Shown: positions 10,001 through 21,297 of the stretch, piece after piece
Layout of the letters: the number at the start of each line of letters is the position of its first letter
How positions within the stretch are numbered: the first letter of the stretch is position 1
Source: Clarkia xantiana subsp. parviflora
Taxonomy: Eukaryota; Streptophyta; Magnoliopsida; Myrtales; Onagraceae
Length of the DNA stretch: 64,000 bases
Direction: 5' to 3'
NCBI GenBank assembly: GCA_036873135.1
Contig: JAPTYO010000005.1
Location: 8,348,166 to 8,412,165, forward strand
Notes under the pieces: model-generated
The model's database searches: none
The model's input: only the letters and a program-made list of their open reading frames with translations
Told to the model about the DNA's origin: nothing
Made by a program: the position numbers and the translations under genes

Positions 10001-12677
10001 CACATTCGCCACTTCCCGTTAGTCTTCTTCACCAGCACTGGGTTGGCAACCCAAGTCTGGAATCGGAGCTCCTTAATGAACCCAGCATCGAGCAACCTGC
10101 CCACCTCCTGCTGGATCGCGATCTTCTTATCCGTGCCCATCAGACGCCTTTTCTGTGTGATAGGCTTGATCGCGGGGTCTATCTTCAGCTCGTGCACGAT
10201 CACGTCGGGGCTGATTCCTGGCATATCGCTGGGGGACCAGGAAAACAGCTCTTTGAACTCTTTCAGCAACTCCACCAATTTTCGGGCTGTCTCCTCAGTC
10301 AGAGCAGACCCGATTTTTACCTTCCTCTGGGGTCCGTCGATCTCGACTTCTTTTAGATCTTCTACGGGGGCGGGACGCCCAAACTCTTCCCTGGGATCTG
10401 TGTCTGTCTGGAGGACAGTCATGGCCTCTCGCCTCCTCCTCCGGGTGGCATTGATATAGCACTTTCGGGAAGCCACCTGGTCGCCCTTGACTTCTCCGAC
10501 CCCGTGGTCGGTTGGGAACTTCATCTTCTGGTGCACAGTCGAGGCAACCGCCATCAGGGGATTGATGGTGGTTCTCCCGATAATTGCGTTGTAGGTCCCC
10601 GCGGAATCAACCACGACAAACTCCACGTTCCTTCTTTCTGATTTCCACCCACTACCAAACTCCACTGGTAAGGTGATTACTCCTAGGGGATAGGAGGTTG
10701 AGCCAGAGAACCCGACCATCGGGAAGTTTGCCTCCTTCAGATCTTTCTTCGTCTTCCCCATGGCTTCCAGCGCGTCCATGAATAGAATGTCGGAGGAGCT
10801 CCCTTTGTCGATCAGAATTCTTTTCATCTCGAACCCGCCTACATCCAGAGTTACTACTAAGGCATCGTCATGCGGGGTCTCCACGCCTATGAGGTCTTCC
10901 GACGAGAAGGAGATCACCATCTCTTCTTTCAGGGTCCAGGATCGGGACCTCTTACCCAGCACTACCGCCGTAGGGATTCTAGAGGCGTATACCTCTCGGG
11001 CAGATGAGGTATCACCTCCAGCAGCAAATCCTCCATGAATCACGTTGATAACTCGTCTCTCCTTGCGAGCACCGGATGACTCTGGATCAGTTCTTTTCTT
11101 TTTTGGGGACCGATCGCGGGATCAGGAACGAGACCGTGATCGGGACCGAGAGCGGGATCGACACCGCTTGTCCCCGACAAATTCCTTGAGCTTCCCCTTC
11201 TGGATCAGCTTTTCAATCTCTTTCTTCAGTTCCCGACAGTGGTTGGTGTCGTGACCGTTTGCGCGGTGAAATCGGCAGTAGCGATCCGTGCGGGATCCCA
11301 AGAATTCTCCATCTTTCTTTGGGGGGTACTTGGAGATACCTTGTCGTTCCATGACTGTCAGCACTTCCGCCATGGAGCAGTTGAGGGGAATGTCGAGATC
11401 TTCCCGCTTATCCTTCTTTGGAGGACGTCTATCATCCTTCCGCCCAGAGCGACCTCGGTCCCGACTGCCCTCAGGTTTTCCCTTTGACTTACGATCGTCG
11501 AAAGGCTTGCTTGACTGCTTCCCTTTGTTCGACTTTGGGGGCTCCAGTTCTCCCGCGGCTATCTTTGACTCCTGGACATCGATCTGCCGCTTCACCCTCT
11601 TCTGTAATGCTTCCATATTCCACACAACTTTCTCAGCCACGCTGTGCATCAGATCGGAGCCATAGGGGGCTGTCAGGTTCCGAATAAAGGTGCGGATGGT
11701 TTCGCCCTCCGAGATTTCTTCGTCTATCTCCGCTACGCTGGCAGTGTACCGCTGGTAATAGTGTGCCAGCGACTCGTCGGGCCTCTGCACCACCTGGGTC
11801 AGGGACCTCACGCTCTTCAACAAGCGTCTGCGGCCCTGATATTGTCGAATGAAACGGTCGTGCATGTCCGCCCAGCAGGTAATGCAGCCTGGGGGCAGAC
11901 TAAAGAACCAGGTCAGGGCTCTTTCTCCAAGTGTGTTTGGGAACAGTGTACACACTATGTCTTCGTTTGGGCTCTACCCAGACACGCCATAAGATGCTTC
12001 TGGACATGACGGACTGGATCTCCTTCGCCGTCATACTCCTTAATCTCGGGGATACCCAGCCCTGGCGGGGCGAGGGTGTCTATGAGTCGGGGAACGAAGG
12101 GATGAGTGGATCGATCCCTTAGCTCCGACACCAGCGGCTTCTGTTCTCCCATACAGATGTTCACGATCTTTACCACCTGGTCGGGAGTGATGGGACCATT
12201 CAGGGGGATGGTCCCGTGCTGTACTGGTCCTGGCCCATCAACCACGAACCTCTCCGGCTGACCGGTTGCCTTACCTCCGTCCTGGCCTCGGGGTAGGACT
12301 TCTTGTGCATTCCGACCCTCTGTCGGCGGGGTCGCCTCTTCCAACGGGGACATCTTTTCCTGCCTCCTTGCAGCCTCTCTCCGATCCAATAGAGCCTCTA
12401 CGGCCGCCAGAAACATGGGCATGGCTTCCGCCACGGCCCTCGTCAAGTCTGCAGCTGAGGGAGCCTCCTGCCCCCTGTTGCCCTGGTGTTGAGGGGTAAT
12501 ATTTTCGGGATGCGATCCATTGTGCCCCCCTGTCTGGGAGAGCTCAGCCGGGGGATGGTTCTGGTTTTCCTCCTGTTCTAGTACTGAATCCAGATTCGTT
12601 GCAGCAGGGTGGCGGGAACCACCGGATTGTCCCTGCCTTCTGTTCTTGCCAGCCGCCATCGATCGAGTAGAAGGCAT
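7072..12677 (-). pseudogene. Element A gag-pol polyprotein, inactivated
   Basis: The frame starts at ATG 12677 (MPSTRSMAAG) or 12659 (MAAGKNRR). It encodes Gag (FVVDGPGPVQ, LTWFFSLPPGCITCW), a zinc knuckle CRFHRANGHDTNHC, an Arg/Ser-rich stretch, protease (LIDKGSSSDIL), RT with FMDAYSGYNQI and YVDDMLV, RNase H (MYTDGSASSDGSGAG), and integrase with an HHCC-like zinc module, WGIDLVGPLP and SDNGPPFNG, ending FSGEHLKKHHA. Lesions: a one-base deletion near 11964-11968 where QNEDIV is expected (frameshift), TGA at 11122-11124 inside the Arg/Ser stretch, and TAA at 7675-7677 inside integrase. The protease reads DKG where B, C and D read DGG. It is most like element C. Confidence 0.9.
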
Positions 12678-12694
12678 ATCAGCTTTTTGTTTGA

Positions 12695-12713
12695 TTCCCA
12701 CAGACGGCGCCAA
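12695..12713 (-). other. Element A primer binding site
   Basis: TTGGCGCCGTCTGTGGGAA on the minus strand abuts the 5' LTR. TGGCGCC is complementary to a tRNA 3' end carrying CCA. I do not assign the tRNA. Element D and E have the identical string. Confidence 0.85.
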
Positions 12714-13432
12714 TGTTGGATCACGGTGGAACTCCGGTACGGATCTTGACGGCAATCCTAGCTCCTTTGCTCCACGTAATCCTGCAAGAGGGGATAGACC
12801 GGGCGGTGACCCAGAATCCCTCTCTGATGCTTAAATGAGTCTCTCGTATGACTGGCAAGCAATAATCTCAAAAGTATATTGAACTCAACGTAAGTCTTTC
12901 TGAGGTGATCTCCTGCCCTTTTATAGGCAGAGAGATGTCTCAGGTACCTGGCAAACCGTTAGGGGTGGTTAGCCCGTATCCCGTATATCTCGGACGTGAT
13001 CCCGTCTATCTAGACCATGATCTCGCGTATCTTAGCCATGCCCCGCGTATCTCGGCCACGCTCCGTGTATCTTAACCACGTTCCGCGTATCTCGGCCACG
13101 CCCCGCATATCTTGGCTTTATCCTCTGATACCGAGTCCCGACTCCCGTCGGGGACTCCAGAGTTATCTCGTTGTGTCACCGCTCGGGGCCCCTCGTCATC
13201 GTGACAGGGCCTATCATTCTCAGGGATTCATCATCGGGGCCTGCTTAAAGGCTTCTCATCGGGAGCTTCTAGCTCAACTGTCGGGACCGACTCTGTCGGG
13301 ACCTTATTTCGTCGGGACTCCCTTCGTCGGGACCCTTCTCCAAAGTCATCTTGACCTTTACTCTGGGCCTGGTGGGCCTGTTTGCCGTTTCCTCGCCGTT
13401 AAAGGGCCTGACGGCTATAGTCGGACCCATCA
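12714..13432 (-). repeat. Element A 5' LTR
   Basis: 719 bp, the partner of 2209-2927. The minus strand starts TGATGGGTCC and ends GATCCAACA. It abuts the PBS on the inner side and TSD GGTGT (13433-13437) on the outer side. Confidence 0.95.
12918..12925 (-). promoter_or_regulatory. TATA box of element A 5' LTR
   Basis: Minus strand reads CCTATAAAAGGGC about 205 bp from the inner LTR edge. It lies downstream of the phased U3 repeats in element sense, as expected for the promoter of the genomic RNA. Confidence 0.75.
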
Positions 13433-13437
13433 GGTGT

Positions 13438-15095
13438 AAATCCAAAGTAGAATGTATGATGTAGTGATGTACCTAAGAAAATACTTTGATTTCATTAGAT
13501 AATTGTTACAATTATAAAGTTGCAAATATATGGAGTTATGAATATCCTTCAAGTAATGCATGTAATAGATAGAGTAAAGCAGCCTGATACGAGGATTCCT
13601 TGGTTGTGTAGGAAACTTCCCTAGGTGAGGACGTGATAGGTGCGGACGCGTCAGGTGCGGATGCGTCAGGTGCGGACGCGACAGGTGCGGACGCGATAGG
13701 TGTGGACGCGTCAGGTGCGGATGCGTTAGGTGCGGACGCGTCGGGTGCAGAACCTTTTCAAGTATCTCCCTCTAAATGTGTTGGTGGATATGTATGTATA
13801 AACATAGACTATGCATTGTTGTATGCGTCATTTAGTCGATACACGTCGATGCTTTCGAGATATCGCAAGTTATAGTTAACTTGGAGACTTGTTGCGATGA
13901 TGCAAATGATATATACACTACCGTTCTTTTACTTAGATGCCTAAGTAGAATGTCCATAGATAGAGAATTCCAGAGAGTGTTGCGTACAGCTCCACCTAGT
14001 ATTGTTCCCTAGATAGGGTGTGTCGTTGAGACATCTCTTGGATGTACATATAACCTGTCTCAAATTTGTCGCCATACTTCGAGATAAATATTGGTTAGGG
14101 AATGAAATGGAGTTATAAGTCTCCTCATATGGCTCTATCGACTACAATGCCAATATGACTGGATCAGACTATTCGCGACTAGTCTGTTCCGTTCAGCTTG
14201 GATTTTGCCTTGACTAAATCAGGCTACCCTGAGTAGATATTTTACTCGAGTGGTCTTCTTTATTCATAACAGTATTTATTGTAGAGTTTTTACCTCATAC
14301 TTGGGTTTACCCTTGGCAGTAACGCGTGTTACCTGGACCTTGTTCCAGTAGAAGAAATCGTCCTTCGAGGACGATGCTTGGTGTTTCCCACTTGGGACCA
14401 ATTCGTATAGGATGTTGAAGTTGTATTCCTTGTTGGTGCATTTTCTTAGAGGAGCGGTACTGCGTGTTTTTGCAACGATTCGCTTCTTAACTTCGGTGGA
14501 ATGCCGAACACTTGTCAGCTTGGTGCCCCCCAAGTTGCTTGGTAGTCGCACCGTTGTTTCTTGATAGAGTATAATGATTGTACCCTGTACGGGGTATGTT
14601 GTGTCCTGTACGGGGGATTTCGGCAAGATGCCCCCGCTCTTGCGTCGATGGTTGAGCGTGTCTCTTGGTGACTGTCATGGGGCAATGCTTATATTTGAGG
14701 AAGACTTGTGAATTCGCTCTCCTTTCTTCTTGCATTTTGATGCAATTGTTTTTTTTGCTAGGAGTGGGTAAGAATAATCTTTCCCCTCTCGGACGTGCGT
14801 CGCGCGTTGTTGAGTATAGTATGTACGCTTCATGTGTTCACTTCCATGAGACCTTGGTTTAGTTGATGTGTTTCTTCATATACTCGTGAATCTTCAAGGT
14901 GTTGTGACTGTTTGACGGGTTTTGAGTGGTACGACCCTCATATGTGCTTGACGAGGGTAAGCTTGCTGGATGTTGAAGATAATTTTTTGACTTTTCTCAC
15001 ATGATAAGTTTAGCACAGGCGTGCGTTATAACATAGGAGTCCCTATTGAATTCCTATCTTCCGCAATGGTGGTGGCGTTGTCCCTTGAGTGGTGC
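13438..15095. other. F2 copy 1 internal remnant, no recognised gene
   Basis: Mostly non-coding. The minus strand at 14276-14626 is open for 116 codons (ends VTAKGKPKYEVKTLQ), but I recognise no domain. It could be a decayed piece of F2 coding sequence or chance. A 15-bp minisatellite is listed separately. Confidence 0.4.
13632..13752 (+). repeat. 15-bp minisatellite GGTGCGGACGCGTCA
   Basis: About eight tandem copies of GGTGCGGACGCGTCA with single-base variants. In one frame it reads as repeats of GADAS. A shorter, more diverged array of the same unit occurs at 28789-28860, on the other side of the F3 LTR. Confidence 0.85.
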
Positions 15096-16490
15096 TGTAA
15101 ACACTCGATTTTGACCCGGACGTAACGACGATACACATGATACGTCAAATTCCGGACGCGTCAAGCCACAAAATCTCCAAAAATGCTTAAGGGCTCGTTA
15201 GTGAAATTATTATAAAATATATTTTAAATTATTTCGAATATATTTAATATTTTCGAAATATTTAAAAAAATATATATAATAATAAGTTTTTTTTTTATTT
15301 TTAGAAAATTATCTGTAAGATGTTTATCTCCAGATATTATTTTTTTATTCAAAAAATAATTATCTGTAAAGATATATATCCTTAGGAATATTCTCTAGAA
15401 TAATTATCTGTTAGCAATTTTTTTATTTAAATTTTATCTGTAATTAGGCTAGATTTTTAATATAAATAGGACTCTAGGTTACATTGAAAACAGACAGAAA
15501 AAGACCACTACAGAAATAATAAATTGTTCCATCGGGGAAAAATTCAAAGGAAAACACAGAAGATATATATGGAAAATAATTAGCCCGGCTTATACTGATT
15601 GCAATTCTTTTTTGTTTTATCTTGTTTTGGTCATTTAATTATACTATTATTACTGTTATTATTATATAAATAACTAAGAGAGGCATCGTCTTCCTCTTCG
15701 TCATGTAGAGTACCAGCCATCACCGCACTACAATCTCGTATCCATCGCCTCCTGGACGTCCGATTTTTCGTCCTCCTATCGGTTAAGTTCCACCATCGTC
15801 GACTCCATCAAATTTCAGCATCGCCATCGACCCCGAGGTTTGCCGCCGGAGCATCCACATAGCCAACCTCCGATATCATCCAGTCGGCTCTGACCAACAC
15901 CACGACTCGACCCGGCCATGGTAGCCCGCTTCCTCCGTCCAATCCTCCCGTCTCGAACCACCACCATGTTTCCTTCCTCCGCTCCGATTCTGCTAGCGTA
16001 ATCGCTCATCTACAACAATTTCCATCCAGAGACCTCTCCTCCGCCGTAGTCGTCCTCGACCTTCCTCCCTAAGTCGTCGTCACGTCGTGTCCGTCCCAGT
16101 TCGATCGAAATCTCCAGGCCCAGTTCGTTGTCCCTCCGACCTGCTTGCCCCGTCATCCAGGCCACTCCAACTGCGACTAACCATTAGCTCCGACCCGAAC
16201 TTGACCTCGCCATCAGTTCCATTCCAGCCCATGTCGAAACCTCCGTCAACCGTAGAAGCTAGAACCCACGCCGAAACATCCATTAGCCAAGTCGTTCTTT
16301 TGTGTTGTTGTTTGTTTCTTGGAACCTGACCTTGCTGCTTTAAGGATTATCTTCTTCATAGTGCATCCATGAACTGAGCTCCTCGGTGCTATCTTCCCGC
16401 TCCTGGTGTCACTGCCGCCGGCAACAAGGAACCGCCGCCAGATCTTGACCGGTGACCATTCCTCGTCTCCGACCGGCGCCGCCAACGTCA
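15096..16490 (+). repeat. F3 LTR copy 1, left part (Ogre-like LTR), split by element B
   Basis: The start TGTAAACACTCGATTTTGACC and the next roughly 390 bp match 58374-58745. It has TATAAATAGG (about 15464-15473) for a promoter, then a C-rich leader with no clear ORF (15700-16490). The LTR resumes after element B at 27650. The total would be about 2.4 kb. Confidence 0.7.
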
Positions 16491-16598
16491 TGTTGGATCA
16501 CGGCGGGAACTCCGGTTACGGTGACGGATTCCTTAGCTCCTAAATGTTGGATCACGGCGGGAACTCCGGTTACGGTGACGGATTCCTTAGCTCCTCGC
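16491..16598 (-). repeat. Duplicated LTR end in element B (3' LTR copy)
   Basis: The outermost 50 bp (TGTTGGATCACGG to CTTAGCTCCT) occurs twice in tandem, 54 bp apart, joined by AAA on the plus strand. The same duplication is at 26942-27049 in the other LTR. D and E have only one copy, so the duplication arose in the lineage leading to B and passed through reverse transcription. Confidence 0.9.
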
Positions 16599-17193
16599 AA
16601 TCCTGCAGAAGGGGAATAGAGGGCAGTGGCCCAGAATCCCTCTCCGATGATTAACGTAAGTACGGCAGTCAACAGAGCAAGCAAGCAGTATGTGTGTATG
16701 TGTAAAACGTAACCCTAATCTGGAATAACTTCCCTCCTTTTATAGAGGAAAGGCTATCCCAGTTACCTGATTAGGCGGTTGGATCGTGATCCACTATCCC
16801 ACGTATCTCGCCATATATCTTGCCCTGTATCTCGTATAGTTATTCGTATCCCACATATCTCGCCCATTATATCACTACTGTGATCGTGGCGAGATTTCCG
16901 GGATTGTATTCTTACTGGCGAGTCTCGATCATTATCGAAGGCTCCCAGGTGGCATCGTTGAGGATTCGGAATCGGGGAGTGGCGTCAACTCCCATATCGG
17001 GACCGACTTCGTCCAGGTCTGATATCTTTGGGGTCCTCATCTATCGGAGCCATACTTGCTCGGGGCCCTTCGATGTCGGGGCCTCCTGATTTCGGAGCCC
17101 CTAGCCTTCTAGCAGCCCAGCTTCTAGCCCAACGGGCCTAGTCGCCGTCTGCCAATCGTTAAGGGGCCTAACGGCCTCCGCCGGGGCCCATCA
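16491..17193 (-). repeat. Element B 3' LTR
   Basis: 703 bp, plus-strand ends TGTTGGATCA and GGGCCCATCA. It carries the terminal duplication at 16491-16595 and, on the plus strand, U3 repeats of TATCT or TATCC at roughly 9-12 bp spacing (16804-16870). Confidence 0.95.
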
Positions 17194-17205
17194 TTTGCCC
17201 CCAAG
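17194..17205 (-). other. Element B polypurine tract
   Basis: Minus strand CTTGGGGGCAAA abuts the 3' LTR, identical to element A. Confidence 0.8.
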
Positions 17206-17610
17206 ACGTGAGGGACTTATAGTGCGTCGCGTCTTCCAACGTCGGACTCTTCTGCATCCCCGTCGGAGGCCTTTGTGTGGAATGTCGGAGGCCATTGCCT
17301 TGGATCTTTTCAAGATCCTTTGGGATCCTGCTTGGATTCGAAGGGATTTCTTGATCAGACCAGCATTAAATGCTGATAGGAGATGAAGGAACGTTTCGGG
17401 CTCTGCACGCCTGCCTGCTGAAAAAGCACTTTTTCAACCGTTCCAATACGTCATTACTCTTGTCTTATCTGTCCCATGCGTTCTGACGGTTCAGATTAAA
17501 ACCGTTCCTATTCTCCGAATTTGCACGTTTCCCCTTGGACGATTATGATTGAATCGTTTTGAATTCTGTGGCTCAGATTGTCCACCTCTTCAGTTCCCCT
17601 TTTCTTCTCT

Positions 17611-17626
17611 TATAAAACCCTAACCC
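17611..17626 (+). promoter_or_regulatory. Promoter of element B aORF: TATA box fused to telo-box
   Basis: TATAAAACCCTAACCCTAGG lies 146 bp upstream of the aORF ATG and contains a telo-box directly after the TATA. The arrangement is the same as in element A although the sequence around it has diverged. Confidence 0.65.
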
Positions 17627-17756
17627 TAGGCACTGTTTCACCTTTCTTTTACCTCTTCTTCTTTGCGATCCCAAGAGCTTTGATTCTCCAGATTTCGAGT
17701 TTTCACCGGCGATTCGAGCAATTCAAGCTTTTCCGATCACGACCACTTCAACCACC

Positions 17757-20538
17757 ATGTCTGGTAAGGTTCTTCACCTTATTGCTCTTTTCCTTTTCAT
17801 CTTTGGTTTTCTTAGGTTTCAATTTTTCCCTCCTTCCTTCCCTCGACGATTTTCAGCCGAGGGATCTGCTACTGTTGGCCAACCCTTCGTCTTCAAGTAT
17901 CTCAAGAACACGCTTGCGCCCATTAGCTACGATAGGGCTTGTATAGAGTGTGGTATTTTTGAATCCTCCTTCGGGGCCCGCTATCCCTACGAGCAATTCA
18001 ATTCTCGCGAGGCCCGGATTACACTCCCTAAAGGAGATGAAGTGTTCATCTCCCCAGGGCAGATTCGTGCGGGAATTCGACTGCCCTTCTGTCCGAGTTG
18101 GGTGGAGCTGTGCAACCATTATAAGACGTACCCTACGACCTTCTCTCCACACGCAATCCGTACATGGATTGCTTTACAAGTGTGGTGTGATATCAATGGG
18201 GAGGACTGGAGCTATTCCCTGGAGCTCTGGCGGGTTCTCTACAAGATGACCTGCAACAAGGACGGAATCTGCTCCTTTACCCCCCGCCAACCCGAGGGGA
18301 CCGATGAGCAATATAAAGAGATGGGCTGGGACAGGAAGGTGTCCTGGAAGATTTGCAAGGAACGGGCCATCATCTCCGACAAAGGGAACGACAATGCTAA
18401 TTGGAAGGAGCAATACTTCTTCATCCAGCCTGGTCCCATCGAGTGGCCGAGGACCACCGTGGAGGCTGATCCCCCCGTGCCTTTCCGTTCGTGGTCGGAG
18501 CAGACCAAGAGGGCCTTGATGCTTATCCAGGCTCGTCGCTGGGAGAAGGGTTACCAGCCCTTCGAGGCCACTTCTGTCACTGACCAACAGCGGGTCAAGA
18601 TTGGGATTATGCTCATCGATCCCAAGGCCGGGGGAAAAGTTCGTGATGGTGTTTCCAATGTAATTCTCTGGGTAATCTTCTAATTGTTTCTTTTTCCACT
18701 GCTTACAGCCCCTCGATCATCGCTGACCGCCCGTCTGTTTCAGGAGGATACCGATGCCTCCCACTCACTGAAGCGCAAGAAGAAGCCCTCCCACCGAAAG
18801 ACTTCTGCCCTGTCGGGGCCGTCCAAGAAGAAGGCAAAGACCTCCGAGGCCCCAAGGTCTGCCCCCACCTCCGAGGGGCGGACTAATGTGGATGTGGTCA
18901 AGACCGCCTTCAACGTCCGCTCCGAAAAGGAAGGTAAGGAAGTTTTTCGTGCTATTAAAAGATATAGGGGGTTAGTACCTCAGGACCTTCAAGCCTCCGA
19001 TATGGAAGGACGGATTAGGGATGTCAGGAATATCCTTCGAGGGGAAACTCCACATGTTCTCGAAGCGGGATATTACGACTTTTTCGGCCAAGAAAGATAT
19101 ATGGAGCGTTGTTTAATTTGGCACACCGATATCAAATTGATTCCTCGACTTATTCGCCCCGCTGCAGGTCCTGCGGACGTCGCCCCTGCTGTGCCTGCCT
19201 CGGACTCCGCGCCTGCAGCGGAGCCGATGGTGGAAGATGCCCCGACGGAGGCCCGGGGCGAATTCGATCGGGTGACCAGCTTGGAGGACTCCGATAACGA
19301 TGATCGAGTTGAGGGGGAAGGCCTAATCCCCCGAGGAAAATCGAGGTCGACTCCTGCGAAGTCACCTGGTGGGAAGACATCTCCACTTCCCACCACGCCG
19401 CCATCGTCATCCGCTCCGCCATCCTCGCCAGTTAGGGGTGCGACCCCCGAAGCCCGAGTAAGTGAAGAAGCTGGAGGGCCCCGCCTGGTAGTACCTCCAT
19501 TCCCTTTGGATGGGGACTACTATCAGGCCTTCTCTTCGGACCAGGGCTCCGAGCCTTGGAGACCGGTGGAGTCCCTTCAGGGGATTCCTCTACATCGGGG
19601 GTGCCAGGAGAAGAACCTGGCCTTGCACTTGGTGTCGGGCTCGGTCCCGCCCTCGCTGAGGCGTCCCCTCTCTCTGGAAGGGGAAGACATCGAGGCGGAC
19701 ATCCGGCAAATGGCCGTCCGTCGGATAGAGGTAGGTGCACTTTTTCTTTTATTCATCTGGGGGTGTTCCGACTTTTGAGTACTAAGCTATATTTTGTCCT
19801 CAGGAAATGGCGGACCAGGATCGTTGCTTTGGCTACATCCTGTCTTTGCGGGAGGCTTTGGAGCGAGAACGAGCCAACTCCAACCTCGAGAGCTTGACCA
19901 AGCTCCAGGAGGACTTAGCTGCCTCCGAGGCGTCAAGACTCCGAGCGGAGGAGGGTAAGAAGCGAGCCGAAGAGATTAGGCAACAGGCTGAGGAGGACAG
20001 GCAGCGGGCCGAGGAGGTCCGGGTCAAGCTTGCTCAAGAGGCTCAATCCCAACACAGGCAGATTCTAAGTCTTGAGAGCTCGCTTAGGCGGGAGCAGCAG
20101 GCGGCCTTGGCGGATCGGAGCCAGGCTGCCTTCGAGAAGGCAGCGTTGCAGGAAACTGCTGAGCGGCTGAAGCTTGAGAAGCAGAGGGCCCTTGCGGAAC
20201 TAGAGGAGGCAAAGGCGGATCATTCCGCCCAAATAACAAACGCGAGGGTCCAGGGCCGCGAAGAGTACCGGAGCTCGGAGGACTTCAAGGCGGATGCGGC
20301 GAGACATTGTCAAGAAGATTTGCAGAATGCCATCCTTGATATTGTCGAAGAGCTTAATGAGACCTACGGGGACTCCATCGACTTGAGGAAGTCCAAGACT
20401 CTTGGCCCAGCCGCAGAAACGTACCTAAACCTCCCGTCGGAGAGCTCCTCCGAAGATGCCGACGAGCCTCCTGCCGATCCCTCTGAGCCTGCTCCTCCAA
20501 AGCCCTCTGAAGATTCAGCGCCCAAGGACCGAGTTTAA
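17757..20538 (+). CDS. Opposite-strand additional gene (aORF) of element B, four exons
   Basis: Predicted exons are 17757-17763, 17857-18671, 18744-19730 and 19804-20538, giving 847 residues. Introns of 93, 72 and 73 bp have GTAAGG/TTTTCAG, GTAATC/GTTTCAG and GTAGGT/CCTCAG borders, at the same positions and phases as in element A. Exon 2 carries the PF04195-like region (GQIRAGIRLPFCPSWVELC, then FSPHAIRTWIALQVW). It continues NWKEQYFFIQPGP and ends ILW at the splice site. Exon 3 begins with basic clusters KRKKKPSHRK and KKKAKTSE (NLS-like) and holds RAIKRYRGLVPQDL and GETPHVLEAGYYDF. Exon 4 is a long Glu/Lys/Arg-rich coiled coil, then GREEYRSSEDFKADA and YGDSIDLRKS, then an acidic Pro-rich tail. 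Intron 1 happens to be in frame without a stop; splicing is preferred because element A has a stop there. Likely a nuclear coiled-coil protein; function unknown. Confidence 0.85.
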
Positions 20539-20689
20539 TTTGTCAAATCTTAAGTCTTTGTACTCCTCCTTCATTTTCCCCCCTGTATCGAACCTCTTAG
20601 GCCTTCGAGCCTTTTATTAACGTCCCTTTTAATTATGTCTTTCTCGCGCTTTTATCGGACCCTGAGGGCCTTAAGGCTTTCCGTCGTCC

Positions 20690-21185
20690 AATGACGCTTT
20701 TTAATCGAACCTTAAAAACTTAAGGTTTTTCGGACGTCCAATGACGCTTTTTAATCGAACCTTAAAAACTTAAGGATTTTCGGACGTCCAATGACGCTTT
20801 TAAATCGAACCTTAAAAACTTAAGGATTTTCGGATGTCCAATGACGCTTTTTAATCGAACCTTAAAAACTCAAGGATTTTCGGACGTCCAATGACGCTTT
20901 TTAATCGAACCTTAATAACTTAAGGATTTTTCGGACGTCCAATGACGCTTTTTAATCGAACCTTAATAACTCAAGGATTTTCGGACGTCCAATGACGCTT
21001 TTTAATCGAACCTTAATAACTTAAGGATTTTTCGGACGTCCAATGACGCTTTTTAATCGAACCTTAATAACTTAAGGATTTTTCGGACGTCCAATGACGC
21101 TTTTTAATCGAACCTTAATAACTTAAGGATTTTTCGGACGTCCAATGACGCTTTTTAATCGAACCTTAATAACTTAAGGACAACT
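20690..21185. repeat. Element B 50-51-bp tandem array between aORF and pol
   Basis: CGGACGTCCAATGACGC (once CGGATG) starts at 20731, 20781, 20831, 20881, 20932, 20982, 21033, 21084 and 21135: about nine units of 50-51 bp. Each contains ACTTAAGGATTTT or a close variant. The CTTAAGG core is shared with the arrays of A and C, but unit length and the rest differ. It separates the ends of the two convergent genes. Confidence 0.93.
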
Positions 21186-21297
21186 TAGGAACACTTTGAT
21201 CATAAGTAACCTCTTTATTGATTGATGTCTTTAACATAGCATGCACCACTCAGGGCGACTTGATTACATCTTTGCGCCTCTACGGACGACTTATTTG

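Larger units (their letters stand above)
2209..13432 (-). mobile_element. Element A: full-length Tat-type Ty3/gypsy retrotransposon with broken gag-pol
   Basis: Two 719-bp LTRs (2209-2927 and 12714-13432) in direct orientation flank an 11.2-kb element. Target site duplication GGTGT is at 2204-2208 and 13433-13437. On the minus strand the order is 5' LTR, PBS, gag-pol, tandem array, aORF in reverse, PPT, 3' LTR. Hand alignment of the LTRs shows about nine substitutions in 719 bp (about 1.3%), so the insertion is fairly recent but older than B. gag-pol carries one frameshift and two nonsense codons, while the aORF is open throughout. Confidence 0.95.

Noticed and set aside
17757..17860. Unspliced reading of intron 1 in the element B aORF, giving a hydrophobic N-terminal segment
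   Set aside because: Intron 1 is 93 bp and lacks a stop in B, but in A the same intron has a stop in frame, and splice borders are conserved. Membrane targeting by intron retention is therefore not supported.
20690..21185. Possible CRISPR-like array
   Set aside because: Units are contiguous 50-51-bp tandem repeats without unique spacers, in a plant retrotransposon.
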